Shown: one piece after another, positions 16,037 to 26,868 of the stretch | Layout: every line of letters begins with the position of its first letter | How positions within the stretch are numbered: the first letter of the stretch is position 1 | Assembly (NCBI GenBank): GCA_001247695.2 | Contig: LGRX02015961.1 | Coordinates: 1-36,602 of the forward strand | DNA length: 36,602 nucleotides | Origin: Cymbomonas tetramitiformis | Lineage: Eukaryota; Chlorophyta; Pyramimonadophyceae; Pyramimonadales; Pyramimonadaceae | Reading direction: 5' to 3' | Notes under the pieces: generated by a model | What the model was told of the DNA's origin: nothing | Database searches by the model: none | The model's input: the letters and a program-made list of their open reading frames with translations, nothing else | Position numbers and translations under genes: made by a program

Positions 16037-16637
16037 TGTCAGGGTCATGACCGATGACATATGTGTCATACATGTCAGACATGTCATACCTGTCAGACAT
16101 GTCATACCATGTCATGTCATGTCGTGTCATATATTATTATGACAGTCGTCAGTACGGTCGACCATGACTGTACATGTCGAGTCGTGTCATATATTATTAT
16201 GACAGTCGTCAGTACGGTCGACGATGACTGTACATGTCGCCAGATGATAATGTCACATCATCATGGCATCCCTGTCATCGAGAGTTCGTACGTCGAACTC
16301 GAAGATGGCAAAGCAAAGATACATCTTGAATACAAACAAGAACCATCTTGGCTTTAAGCATGTGCGGAACACGCATGCACAGTATGAACGAACTAGTCGT
16401 TATTACAATACTGGTCGTTCAACCTACGTCTCGGGTTCACAACCCAATGGCGGTACCATCTAAGATGATGGGAGACGTATGGTACAAAGTGAGGAAGCGT
16501 TGTGCTTCAGCAGTTATTCATTCAGAGACTGCAACTCACAACCCGCTTGACTGTTACACTGGTGTGTGCCGTTCAATAGCACAGTGTTTATTTGATATAC
16601 TGTATAATATTTGTGGGCTCGCATATCAGCCCTAACA
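16037..16637 (+). repeat. 5' LTR of the chromovirus (601 bp)
   Basis: It begins TG and ends CA. Positions 16060-16120 are a CATGTCATACCTGTCAGA-like microsatellite, and 16121-16180 is repeated in tandem at 16181-16240 (60-bp unit, a few differences). Only 16544-16637 has a counterpart at the 3' end. A TGGTAT that could pair with the 3' end of initiator tRNA-Met lies at 16641-16646, three bases after the LTR. Confidence 0.6.
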
Positions 16638-16640
16638 TAA

Positions 16641-16646
16641 TGGTAT
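16641..16646 (+). other. Possible primer-binding site (TGGTAT)
   Basis: TGGTAT is complementary to the usual 3' end of initiator tRNA-Met and sits three bases downstream of the 5' LTR. Only six bases match the usual primer-binding site, so this is weak. Confidence 0.35.
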
Positions 16647-18350
16647 TCTAAAAAAACTCGTCAAGGCACGATACGAGAACTCAATTGTGTGCAGCGCATA
16701 GATATCATTAATTTGTGTTGACAGGTTGCGGAGCACATAAGGCGACGCACTCGCATAAATTGAATATTGATATATCTGCTGCAATAGCGAAGATAACGTG
16801 CGAGAAAATTTTCGCGTTCACAGAAGCGCACTCGCAGAAACAGCTGATCGCACATAATACACGATAAGGTGTGCATATGGCATACATCTGCGCAGCAATG
16901 AGACATACTCGCATAAATGGTTCGCAAATGTATACATGTTCGCAGATGCGACGTGGAAACATAATCATCAGCGGAATCGTTTCCGCGCGGAAAGTCATCA
17001 GCGCAGTATTACAATTTTCGTGATTGCACCAAATTGCTTTTTGTACGGCTTCATACATGTTGATGCGCGATATACTAATTTGCAGTTGGCAGCATGCGCG
17101 ATGGTCACTAATTTGCAGTTGGCAACATGCGCGATGGTCGCATATTTTTGCAGAAGTGGATCGCAACTTACAGCATGCATGCCAATTACATGCGCGCGCT
17201 TGTATGAATCACGCTCGAAAATTGTTCAAAATGATATATGGCATAGTGGTCATCGACGGAATTTTGATCCGTATACATGTCAGCGCTCATATAATGCGCT
17301 GATGAATGGCGACGACAATACATGCTTTTCATCAGCAGCGCGCCCTTTTGCATAAGTTATTTGCAGCGTGCTTTGAAAGATTTCAATTTGCAATGATGAT
17401 GATGTCGAGATGTTGCTAAGATCAACTGCACAAATATTCTTAATCATCAGCATTCATGCTCATCAGAAATATAATAATGTGTGCACAATATATGTATGTG
17501 GATCAGCACACACACACACACATGCACACATGCACACACATCACTTGCAGCAATCACCAACATGCAGTACATGCATTATTATACCATGTATACATTTTAT
17601 GCTGAGTGATTGCAACATTGTGAATTGTGCATGCATTAATAATACAGCTTGATCACGATACCAGCTGTAGTGTATATATATCAGTTTGATCACGTTAGCA
17701 ACTGGTATACTAGCATCATGCTGTGATACATGAACATTGCATAAGCACATTGCAGTGCATGCTAAACTATATTAGAACCCATACAGTATAAGGTGCCTGT
17801 TCAGTAATCTTAACATAGTAATTAGCTCAATGTGACCCGGTGGAGTCGAGATACTCCTCGGACAACATATTGTTCTACTGTGGATTACTGAAAGGATACT
17901 CACCGGAGCTGTATGTGAAATATACCCAGCAACTCATTTTGTAATGAGATTATTATGGAATTACAATAATCCCTAAACTTGATATATCATGTTAGATGTA
18001 TTCAGTGCATGGTATGCTGACTATCTTACATGATGAATTGTCTAGGATATTGTAATATCCAGAACATATCCTACTGTAAAGTGTGTAAAAGTTAACACAC
18101 ACACACACTGACAAAAGTGCTAATCAGTAAGCACTGCATGCATACACACACACTGCATTGTATGTATTAACATTCACTGATTCAAAGTGAATTGATTAAC
18201 TTAAATATCTACTATGTGTATGATAATGTACATACCATTTTCCAAACACATGTGCGTGGAAAATGTCAGTGATTGCGATAGATAAGGGAGCAGGATAAGA
18301 CAAAATGCTGTAGGGCTGGATGGAGTTATCTCCAGACCCGAAGGCAAGAT

Positions 18351-18389
18351 ACTGCACCCATTAAACAGCTGGTAACTGTTGGGTGCAGT
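18351..18389. other. Hairpin ACTGCACCCA...TGGGTGCAGT
   Basis: A perfect 10-bp stem with a 19-nt loop in the chromovirus leader; function unknown. It could be an RNA structure of the genomic transcript. Confidence 0.5.
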
Positions 18390-18949
18390 CCACTCGTCAT
18401 CCCACATATCATCGCCGGAGCAATAACAACAACTACTTTGCATATTGACAGTTGATTCAGATCTGATCAGTTCAAATGCATGCAACTCACAGATCAGTAT
18501 CTACATGACATCTGATATAGTTGTTAAGGACAACACACACATACAAATGTGTTGTGTTAAATTGCTGTGATTGTATCAAGCAATGTCCAGATATGTTCTA
18601 AATAAGAAATATCATTTTGATAAATCTTAGAGCACAGACCTATGCTCAGAACAGATCATAGATTGACAAATATCACTAAAGTGGATGTTCCTAACTGGAT
18701 GTTCCCACTTAAGTGGATAACTTATATATCACCAGAATGTACAATTGCTGCCATGGGTTTAAATCAGTAAAACCCAGAAATGCTATCAACCATAGATGTT
18801 GATATACAGCACAATTCACTTATTTGCCATAAAATTTATCATGTGCACAAGTGAAGTTTATTGCAGTGATTCTGTACTTTACATTCCACATTTACACTGA
18901 GATATGTCACCAAGGCAATATATCAAATAGCCAAAAAAGCTGTAAAATG

Positions 18950-19470
18950 GGTAAAAAACTCCCACGCATGATTTCAAAATGAAAAATGTGTGCCCATTTT
19001 ATTTTGAATTATGATTCTATACCTATTAAGGTATCAGAAAAACATAATGACCATGGTCATATCTCGTGTAACACCCTAGATATTAGGTGTGTAATATATA
19101 GGGGTATACATGTTGGCTGTAACAAAATACGTAAAAATCCTCCACGCATTATTTCAAAATGAAAAATGTGTGTGGATTTTTTTTGCTGATCTAATTATTC
19201 AGCTATCAACGAATATTCCCTGATTTATACAGCACTTGTAACACCCTGTAACATCCCTAAAATTAAATGTGTGTGTCAGGGGTGTAACGTACCCTCTGAA
19301 AACCACCTTACATTCATTTAGGTATTAAATGCAGTTTTGCTTAAAAACCTTTGCAAAAAAATTATACTGCTTATTTTTTACCTATTATAGGGTTACTGAT
19401 ACCATGTAACACCCTAATCATATTATTGGGTGTGTGGGCCACTGTAACATTACAAGCCCTAAAATGCTAC
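18950..19470. repeat. Imperfect 170-180-bp tandem repeat in the chromovirus leader
   Basis: CACGCATNATTTCAAAATGA and the following AAAATGTGTG recur at 18963 and 19143. GTAACACCCT followed by a TGTGTG-containing half recurs at 19068, 19238 and 19406. About 2.7 units; the biological role is unknown. Confidence 0.65.
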
Positions 19471-19806
19471 TATAATTTCGATAAACTTCATATTTAGCAT
19501 TAACATATCATGCTGTTTTCGACACAAACATGATTATGTTTCGGGCAACAACCCAAGAACTGTGACAGATGATTCCTATATGGAATGCATGCTATTTTTG
19601 AGGTATTGGCAATTGACAACTGCCACTATATCACACACTTCCTTGAGGGGGGAAGAAGGTGGATATATATATATACTTACCTCATTATTATGTACGAATA
19701 TACTACATGTATGTAAACATACCGATATACCACATATAACATATAAATCACACACACTCAGTTAGGCAATTAGCTGAAGGTATTTTTGTGCTGTGTTTTG
19801 TTTTAG

Positions 19807-21207
19807 ATGGTTACTATCGAAGAGGAAGAGCATGAGATTCCTGATATCAACCCAGATCATTCGACTTGGTTTTTCGACATACTCGGTTCATACGATGCAT
19901 ACAGTCGGTTTAAAATCCCGAAGTGGATCGCTGGTTATGCCGATACACTAACCAGATATGACCACATAGGCTATTATGACAATGTCAGTCGCATGAAACC
20001 AGATATGAGCCGGTACAAGGATCCTGCCAATGAGCCTCAGGCACCAGAAGCAGAGTATACAGCAGACAGTCCTCCGATGGTCTTTGTAGATCCAGATGCA
20101 GATTCAGTACCAGCACCAGCTCCACCAGCTCCACCCAGTTTGGTCCCCAAGGTGAAAATGACACCACCTAGGGAATTCAAAACAGGACAGGACGCAGAGG
20201 TCTGGTTGGATACAGTGGACAGATATTTCCAGTTCACTTATCCAGGTGTCAATGATAAGGATTTGATCACAGTGTTTCTTACTCTCATACAGAATAATGA
20301 TAGACACTATTTTCAGGTCTTGGCAAAACAGCCATATACCACTTATGAGATGGTCAGACAGACATTCCTCAGACAATTTGGTAATCCTCATAAGAGATCA
20401 GTAGCCAAGAAACACCTTATGGCACTGACTCAAGGAACCCAAACCTTTGCAGATTATTTGCGCACATTTACATCACTGGCTTCTCTAGCAGCAGTTGATT
20501 TAAATGATGTGTTAATAAAGGACAGATTCGTCACCAGTATGGATTCTGATCTCCGCAGACAGTTCCAGCTCAGATACCTGACAGAAGAGCAGAGGAACAA
20601 TCTGTCGTGGCAAGAAACCACACAGGTATTGCTTGATTTGAACTACGTCATTCACTCAAAGCAATCAGAAACCCTTCACTATCGGGGTCAGAAGGAGCAG
20701 TCATCTGGAGGTCCAGCCAAGAAGGATAAGGACAGAGGACGTGGCCAGAAGCCATATGACAGATCCAACAGAAATCGGAATTGGAATCAGAATGGCAGCC
20801 AGAACTCCAATCAGAATCGGAATAAAGGAAAAGGTGGTAAAGGCAAGGGCAAAGGAAAAGGAAAAGGAAAATCACAGAATAATAAGACTTGCAATCGTTG
20901 TGGTCGTCCTGGTCACATCGAGAAGGATTGTTATGCCACCAAGACCGATGATGGAAAAGAGATCAAGGGAAAGCCACCAGCTCAGAATCCATTCCCGAAT
21001 TGGAGACAGCAGCAGCAGAATCAGGGTGCTAAGGATGGGTCTGGCAAACTCATCAATACGATCAACACCTTGATCAAGGAAATGAAGAGTCAGCACAGCA
21101 TCAATGCAGCAGTTGCAACTCCAGAGCCAGTTCCATCAGCTCCAGCTCCTCAGGGAAACTCTCAGGGTACTGCACAGGTACCGGTGTTGAGAGCACCCCG
21201 AGGGTAG
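19807..21207 (+). CDS. Gag of the chromovirus
   Basis: 466 codons. Residues about 110-255 form the retrotransposon gag core (PREFKTGQDAEVWLDTVDRYF ... TYEMVRQTFLRQFGN ... FADYLRTFTSLASL ... VTSMDSDLRRQFQ). A Lys/Gly-rich basic segment (about 335-355) precedes a canonical CCHC zinc knuckle at C362-X2-C365-X4-H370-X4-C375. It forms the virus-like particle and binds genomic RNA. The start is the first ATG after the leader. The tail overlaps the open pol frame for more than 100 nt, with a GGGAAAC heptamer at 21153-21159. Intact. Confidence 0.88.
   Translation: MVTIEEEEHEIPDINPDHSTWFFDILGSYDAYSRFKIPKWIAGYADTLTRYDHIGYYDNVSRMKPDMSRYKDPANEPQAPEAEYTADSPPMVFVDPDADSVPAPAPPAPPSLVPKVKMTPPREFKTGQDAEVWLDTVDRYFQFTYPGVNDKDLITVFLTLIQNNDRHYFQVLAKQPYTTYEMVRQTFLRQFGNPHKRSVAKKHLMALTQGTQTFADYLRTFTSLASLAAVDLNDVLIKDRFVTSMDSDLRRQFQLRYLTEEQRNNLSWQETTQVLLDLNYVIHSKQSETLHYRGQKEQSSGGPAKKDKDRGRGQKPYDRSNRNRNWNQNGSQNSNQNRNKGKGGKGKGKGKGKGKSQNNKTCNRCGRPGHIEKDCYATKTDDGKEIKGKPPAQNPFPNWRQQQQNQGAKDGSGKLINTINTLIKEMKSQHSINAAVATPEPVPSAPAPQGNSQGTAQVPVLRAPRG
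21153..21159 (+). promoter_or_regulatory. Candidate -1 ribosomal frameshift site GGGAAAC
   Basis: In the gag frame this reads G GGA AAC, the X XXY YYZ form of -1 slippery heptamers. A -1 shift here enters the frame that stays open through the pol ATG at 21297 into the protease. Short complementary segments follow within 10-45 nt (GGTAC/GTACC and GGTG/CACC), which could form a stimulatory stem. Gag frame 1 to pol frame 0 is exactly a -1 shift. Confidence 0.6.
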
Positions 21208-24200
21208 ATCAGCCTGAAGATGCCACTGAAGCAAGTGGCCGGGTTGAGAGTATCTCAGAAGAAGTCCTTTCCAGTCTGACATTACAGTTTCAGCAGATGG
21301 ACAATCCCTCAGAGCACATCGCACAGATGCAGTCTCAAACAGCACAGCTGAAATCACAGAAGAAGCTGTTGTTGTACAAAGGGAAAGTTTATGGACAGAG
21401 TACTCACATTTTGGTAGATCCAGGAGCCACATCGTCTTTCATCGACAGACAGTTTGCTGCTCAGCTTGGTATAGCTCCCACAGATTCTTCATCATTTTCA
21501 GTGGGATTGGCTGGAGGAAGCCAACTACCATGCACATCCTATCTTCCCAATGCTACATTTTCGCTGGGCAAGTATAAGGATACAGAAGATTTCTACATCA
21601 TTGACATGAAACCATTCACTGTCATTCTGGGTCAAGATTGGTTGGAGAGGAGGAATCCACACATTGACTTTCAGACCAAAAATCTGACGATCACTAGGAA
21701 GCATTCATCAGGCTCCAGTATTCGCACAGTATTGTCCAGAGTTGAGCAGACTCCAGACTCAGATGACCTTCCTGAAATGGAATTGGTCAGCGCCACCACC
21801 ATGAGGAAGCACCTTCGTCGCATTCGATCCAGTGGTTCGGCTGAAGAAGCCGTAGCTTATCTCTTCTTTCTCTCAGAGGTCGACGGTGAACTGGTCTTTG
21901 CAGCATCAGACTCAGACACCACTATGGAAGACCCCGAGGTCACAGCAGCACGTGATCAAGTGAGAGAAGACTTTTCAGACATATTCCAGGAGGATCTTCC
22001 AGCTGGTCATAGGCCAGAACGGTTTGAAGGTGGTTATCATCGAATCAACATTGAACCTGGGCATAAGCCACCATCACAGCCAGTACGTACCATTCCAGTA
22101 CCCATGATGGAGGAGCTCAAACGGCAAATCATTAAATATGTCGAGTTGGGTATCCTTCGTCCATCATCATCACCATATGGGTGCCCAATCATCTTCGCTC
22201 CTAAGCCAGGGGGAAAGTGGAGGATGTGTTGCGATTATCGTGCCCTTAACAATATCACCATAAAGGACACATATCCGTTGCCACCCCATGATACCCTTCT
22301 TGAACAGCTTAAGGGAGCACGCTGGTTCAGTAGATTTGATTTCAACCAGTTTTTCCACCAGATCCCCATTCATCCAGACGACATTCATAAAACTGCTATT
22401 CGCACCAGATACGGTTCTTATGAATGGACAGTTATGCCTTTCGGATTGACCAATGCTCCTGCAACAGCACTTCGTGTAGGAAACCGGGCATTCTTTGACT
22501 TCATCGACCAATTTCTTGTCATATTCATGGACGACACTATTGTATACAGTCCAGATTTTGACAGCCATGTGAAGCATGTTCGACAGTTCCTCCAGCGTTG
22601 CAGAGATCACCAGTTCTACATCAGGCCTTCCAAGGTAGAGTTGTTCGTCAGATCTATAGATTTTATCGGACATCACATCTCTGAAGCAGGCCTATCCATC
22701 ATCGAAGACAGAATCCGAGCAGTCATGGCAATTCAGCCTCCAGTGTCTTATGGTCCTACCGTTGGAAAGCAGCCTCTACGCCGTATGGCTAAAGATGGCA
22801 AGTCATCCCTTCGGTCATTCTTGGGCATGGTCGGTCAATTCAGGAGATTCATACCAAAGTTCTCCAAAGTTGCCGAGCCGCTCAATCGTCTCCTTAAAGA
22901 TAATGCAGAGTTTGTCTGGGAATCTGAGCAGCAGCAGGCATTTGATAACCTCAAAAGTGCCATCTGTAACGCTCCAGTATTGCAGCTTCCAGATCAGAAA
23001 CTGCCATCTATTATGGAGGTCGATGGATCAGGCACACACGTTGGTCAAGTGATACTCCAGGATCAAGGAAAAGGTATGAAGCCATGTGGCTATCACAGCG
23101 TCACTCTATCCGATACACAGAGACGTTGGCCTATTCCTGAGATCGAGCTATTTGCCATTGTGGAAGGCTTCCGATTCTTTCGCCACATCTTGTTGGGAGC
23201 TCCTGAGACTATTGTACGCTCAGATCATCAGCCACTGGTTTATTTCCAGACCAAATCCACACTGAGCCCCAAACAGGCACGGTGGTTGGATGAGCTCTCC
23301 GAGTACAACTTCCGTATAGAGCACATTGCTGGCGAGAAGAATAAGGTAGCAGATGCACTCACTCGTATCTCTGCACTTTTTGAACTCACTGATTGTCTTC
23401 AGCACATGGACATCAGCGAGGTCATGCCATCTGCAGATCCTACATTCATTGCTCTTATATCGTCTTCATCAGCTCATCAGCTACACGACATCATTATATC
23501 CGAGTATGATCGTGACACATTTGCACAGACCATTTTGGCTAAGCTGACATCATCGACTTCATCACAGTCAGTCAGCAGCTTCAGCTTCGAGCTCATTCAG
23601 GGGTTGATCTATCGTAAGACCATATATGGCAGACAGCTGTACATTCCACCAACAGCTAAAGTCCCCACAGATGACGGTGAGATCACACAACTTCGCCACA
23701 TTCTTCTTCATGAGTGCCACTCAGCCACTATTTCTGGTCATGTAGGCAAAAATCGCATGCTTCATCTTCTGCGTAGCCGGTATTATTGGCCAGGAATGAC
23801 AACGGCAGCCATCAAGTACATTCGGGAGTGCCCCGTTTGTCAGCGCCAGAAAACGAGGCGATACAAGCCTTATGGTCAGGCACATATACGATATTCCGTG
23901 CCTAAGACAAAATGGCTAGATGTATCTCTTGATTGGATCACTGACCTGCCTATCACCACTAATGGGCACGACAGTATATTTGTGGTAATGTGCCAATTTT
24001 CTCATCGCTGTCATCTCATCCCCTTCAGCATGACCTGGACAGCTCAGCATACTGCTTCTATCTATATGCAGCATATCTTCAAACTCCATGGTCTTCCGAG
24101 GAACATCATCTCAGATCGAGACCCCCGATTCACCTCTACATTCTGGCAGACACTGTGGAAATCTACTGGTACGAGATTGTCCATGACGTCATCACACCAT

Positions 24201-24256
24201 CCACAGTCGAATGCTGCCAATGAGAGGAGCCATGCCTTCATCGAGGATATCCTCAG
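21159..24256 (+). CDS. Pol of the chromovirus, exon 1: protease, RT, RNase H, integrase (N-terminal and core)
   Basis: Residues are counted from the first ATG at 21297. The protease active site is D41-P-G-A-T-S-S; Pro replaces the usual Thr/Ser of D(T/S)G. RT is complete, with motif A D348 (RFDFNQFF) and motif C FMDD (D412, D413). RNase H has D576, E617 and D643. The integrase zinc module is H808, H815, C845, C848; the core is D879, D940 and E976 (D,D-35-E). Order PR-RT-RH-INT is Ty3/gypsy. The frame is open upstream to the GGGAAAC slip site, so a gag-pol fusion is likely. It ends at an AG|GTAATT donor; without splicing a TAA follows at once. All catalytic residues are present. Confidence 0.88.
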
Positions 24257-24340
24257 GTAATTTTCAAATTGTTGATTCATGATTCGATTTCACCATCCTC
24301 TGGTTTATAAACTGATTAGATGGTATTTTTTCATCCTCAG
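24257..24340 (+). other. 84-bp spliceosomal intron in the integrase, flanked by a 10-bp direct repeat
   Basis: It begins GTAATTTTC and ends TTTTTTCATCCTCAG. ATCCTCAGGT occurs across the donor (24249-24258) and again across the acceptor (24333-24342). Splicing joins AG and G into an Arg codon and continues the integrase into ...NSWEDTLPLVEFAINN, the expected next segment. Unspliced, a TAA stop follows two bases after the exon end. Confidence 0.75.
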
Positions 24341-24858
24341 GTGTTGTTGCAATGATACTTCAGCCAATTCGTGGGAGGACACGTTGCCTTTGGTGGAGTT
24401 TGCAATTAACAATACCGTTTCTGCATCAACTGGTTATTCACCATTTTATCTCGACTCGATGGCGCAACCACTTTCGCCTCATGACCTGGTTATCACTATT
24501 CCGCCAGAAGCTCCTGTTCCAATACAAAGAGCTATTCGAGATCATTTTGACCAGTACTCGGCTGTTCATGCCAACGCGGTAGACAACATTTTCCGAGCAG
24601 CAGAAATTAGCCAAGCCAGATTCAATAAGACTCACATGCCTAAGCAGTTTGCAGTTGGGCAGAAAGTTCTTTTACGGACCGAGTTTATTCAATGGACTGG
24701 TTTGACAGAGGCAGGCAGACACTTTAAGCAGCCATATATTGGGCCGTTCACCATATCCAAAGTGCTTAGCCATGGGCGTGCATACGAGTTAGATTTCGGA
24801 AACCTCGATATCCGTATTCATCCGGTACAGCCTGTATCCAGATTAGAGCTGTACAATG
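24341..24858 (+). CDS. Pol of the chromovirus, exon 2: integrase C-terminal part
   Basis: It continues the integrase after the intron: LPLVEFAINNTVSASTGYSPF, then a long helix and the small barrel with a GPY-type segment (VGQKVLLRTEFIQ ... FKQPYIGPFTI ... RIHPVQPVSRLELYN). This carries DNA-binding functions in Ty3-type integrases. The frame is interrupted at 24858 by the hAT-like insertion. It then reads into that element and stops at 25017-25019, so this copy would make an integrase without its chromodomain. Confidence 0.82.
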
Positions 24859-25394
24859 CTAGGTTGGTAATAACGCATAACGCGTTAAAACGTGCACCCC
24901 CTTTTGGCGTTAAAACGCGCGTTAAACGTGCACCCCCATACTTAAGCCCCCCATACTTAAGCCTCCCAGCGCCCACTGTGACTGTCCCGGAACGATGTGG
25001 AATCGGGAATCTGGAATGACGTGCGTACATTCACTTGTGGAATTCTGCAAACTTTAGTCAGTGTGTGATGAACTGTTGTCTGGCAGTGACATGAAATGAT
25101 TGTCGCATTCCTTCCACTTGCGTGTATGCTAACATATACTAAGGTACACGATAATGCTATCTACTATAATGTATAATCTAGATGGTGTCTAGGTTACTTG
25201 GTATTGCTGAATATTTACCCGGCTAAGTTATATATCTTGATATAAGATATATTATCGTACTTTGCGATCGATTGGCATATGGTATATGGTTCCAGACGTT
25301 TCCAATGACATAATAACGTACGTTAAAACGTGCACCCCCTTTTGGCGTTAAAACGTGCGTTAAAACGGGGGGGGGGGTCGCGTTACCAACCTAG
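24859..25394. mobile_element. Non-autonomous hAT-like element, 8-bp TSD GTACAATG
   Basis: 536 bp. The ends are inverted repeats CTAGGTTGGTAA / TTACCAACCTAG. GTACAATG lies directly outside both ends (24851-24858 and 25395-25402); an 8-bp duplication is typical of hAT transposition. Subterminal repeats with GTTAAAACG and TGCACCCCCTTTTGGCG occur near both ends (about 24880-24935 and 25320-25368). No transposase is encoded. The insertion separates integrase from chromodomain. Confidence 0.85.
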
Positions 25395-25614
25395 GTACAA
25401 TGACTCGATCCAAGCACCTTTGCCTCTGCCACAGATGATCACCGAAGAAGGGCAACCATTATTTGAGATATCACATATACTTTCGGATAAGTTCACTAGA
25501 GGTGTCAAATACTATTTAGTGCGATATGCAGGCTACGGCCCTGAGCATGACACCTGGGTCAAAGCCACAGAGCTGACCAATGCAGCAGATATTATAGCTG
25601 CCTATGAAGGCTAA
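25395..25614 (+). CDS. Chromodomain of the chromovirus integrase (separated by insertion)
   Basis: About 72 codons. After a linker (SIQAPLPLPQ) a complete chromodomain follows: FEISHILSDK ... KYYLVRYAGYGPEHDTW ... ELTNAADIIAAY. The aromatic positions expected of methyl-lysine cages (Tyr, Trp) are present in YYLVRYAGYG and DTW. In chromoviruses this module targets integration to heterochromatin. It is in the right frame if the hAT-like element and one TSD copy are taken out, so it belonged to pol before the insertion. The only ATG here is internal (25435). Confidence 0.85.
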
Positions 25615-25719
25615 ACATTTATTAAGCCTCATGCCCTTACTTCTTGTAATATATACTAATACATGTCGATCATCTATATAACCTTGCTCTTAATGTTTTA
25701 TCATTATGTTGCATAGAAG
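25615..25719 (+). other. 3' untranslated part of the chromovirus
   Basis: Short AT-rich stretch with no features besides the hAT target duplication CATAGAAG at 25712-25719. Taken with 26584 onward it reads AGAAGCGGGAAAT, a possible polypurine tract split by the insertion. Confidence 0.5.
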
Positions 25720-26575
25720 CAAGGCATGGTATCGAAACTTTTCGGCCGTATCGATAGTTTTCGATAAGTTTCGAATGAGTATCGATCGATATGAATAAGT
25801 ACTGTGTGAATATCAATCGATATGAATAAGCGTTGTGTGCATATCAATCGATATGAATACGCGCGATGCCAATATCAATCGATATGAATAAGTTCAATGT
25901 CGATATCAATCAATATGAATAAGTGCACATTTTTTTCCACGTATCGATATATTGATATATCAATATGACCTGAGTGCACACAACATTGCAAGCAAATACA
26001 CAAGGCAATGCAAAAATAATAATGAATTAGACCATACAATGCTATCTAGAACTCTACAGGGTGTTAAGGCATGCCGTCGTGGAATGCTCAATTGTGCCTT
26101 CTGTAAGGCCTTTCCTTAAGTCAGAATGCATGGCCCCCACCTTAGAGAAGGCGCGCTCCACACCTGCCTGCTTGATGGAACTTGATGTCACGGTGCGGTT
26201 GCGGCTCATATATTATGGCCCCCATATGACGCTAGGAGGTACGTATATATACCAGGATCTGAATATGGGTGTTCGACCAACATAAATCCAATATTTGGGT
26301 AATCTAAGATCGATTAATCGATACTCATATCGATTAATCGATATGGCCAATCGCTGTACTTTAATTTTGTATGATCGATCGGTATGAATAAGTGACCTGG
26401 AGGTATCAATCGATATGAATAAGTCCCCAAGGGGTATTCGATCAATATGAATAAGTAGTCCAAGGGTATCAATCAATATTCAATATTTCGATATGTACCA
26501 AATTCATATCAATAAATAGAAATTAATCGAAATATCGATAGTATCGAAAATATTGAATATCGATACCATGCCTTG
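25720..26575. mobile_element. Second non-autonomous hAT-like element, 8-bp TSD CATAGAAG
   Basis: 856 bp with terminal inverted repeats CAAGGCATGGTATCGA / TCGATACCATGCCTTG. CATAGAAG lies directly outside both ends (25712-25719 and 26576-26583). Inside, the motif TATCAATCGATATGAATAAG recurs about eight times near both ends (about 25770-25925 and 26375-26480), as subterminal transposase-binding repeats often do. The centre (25975-26270) has unrelated sequence without a coding frame I can support. Different TIRs from the first hAT-like element, so a different family. Confidence 0.82.
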
Positions 26576-26868
26576 CATAGAAGCGGGAAATTGATCCTTC
26601 CTTGCTAAAGGTGTAGTGAGCCTTGTTCAAAATCATACCCTTGCACAGATACGCACACATGCGAGATATCATATCTGTGGATAAATAAAAACTGCTTAAT
26701 GCTACCTTTGCCAGCCGTGGTTTGTCATCGGATTCTTGGCCAGTCATCCGCAGCTACCGGAGATTGAGGTAGACGGAGTTGTGATCCTGAGTTGTGCTTG
26801 ACAAACATAACTAAACAAATTTCACATTAGTACGTGACGAACATCTATCGCGATGAGTGAGAATGATT

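Larger units (their letters stand above)
16647..19806 (+). other. AT-rich non-coding leader of the chromovirus
   Basis: 3.2 kb without a supported gene. It holds a 33-bp tandem duplication (17074-17106 and 17107-17139), CA microsatellites (17507-17548, 18093-18110), a hairpin (18351-18389) and a 170-180-bp tandem repeat (about 18950-19470). Small open frames here have no protein-like composition. The length is unusual for a Ty3 leader and may include older insertions that I could not delimit. Confidence 0.6.

Noticed and set aside
22170..22676. 168-codon minus-strand ORF inside the chromovirus RT
   Set aside because: Antisense shadow of a conserved RT region with all catalytic motifs on the plus strand.
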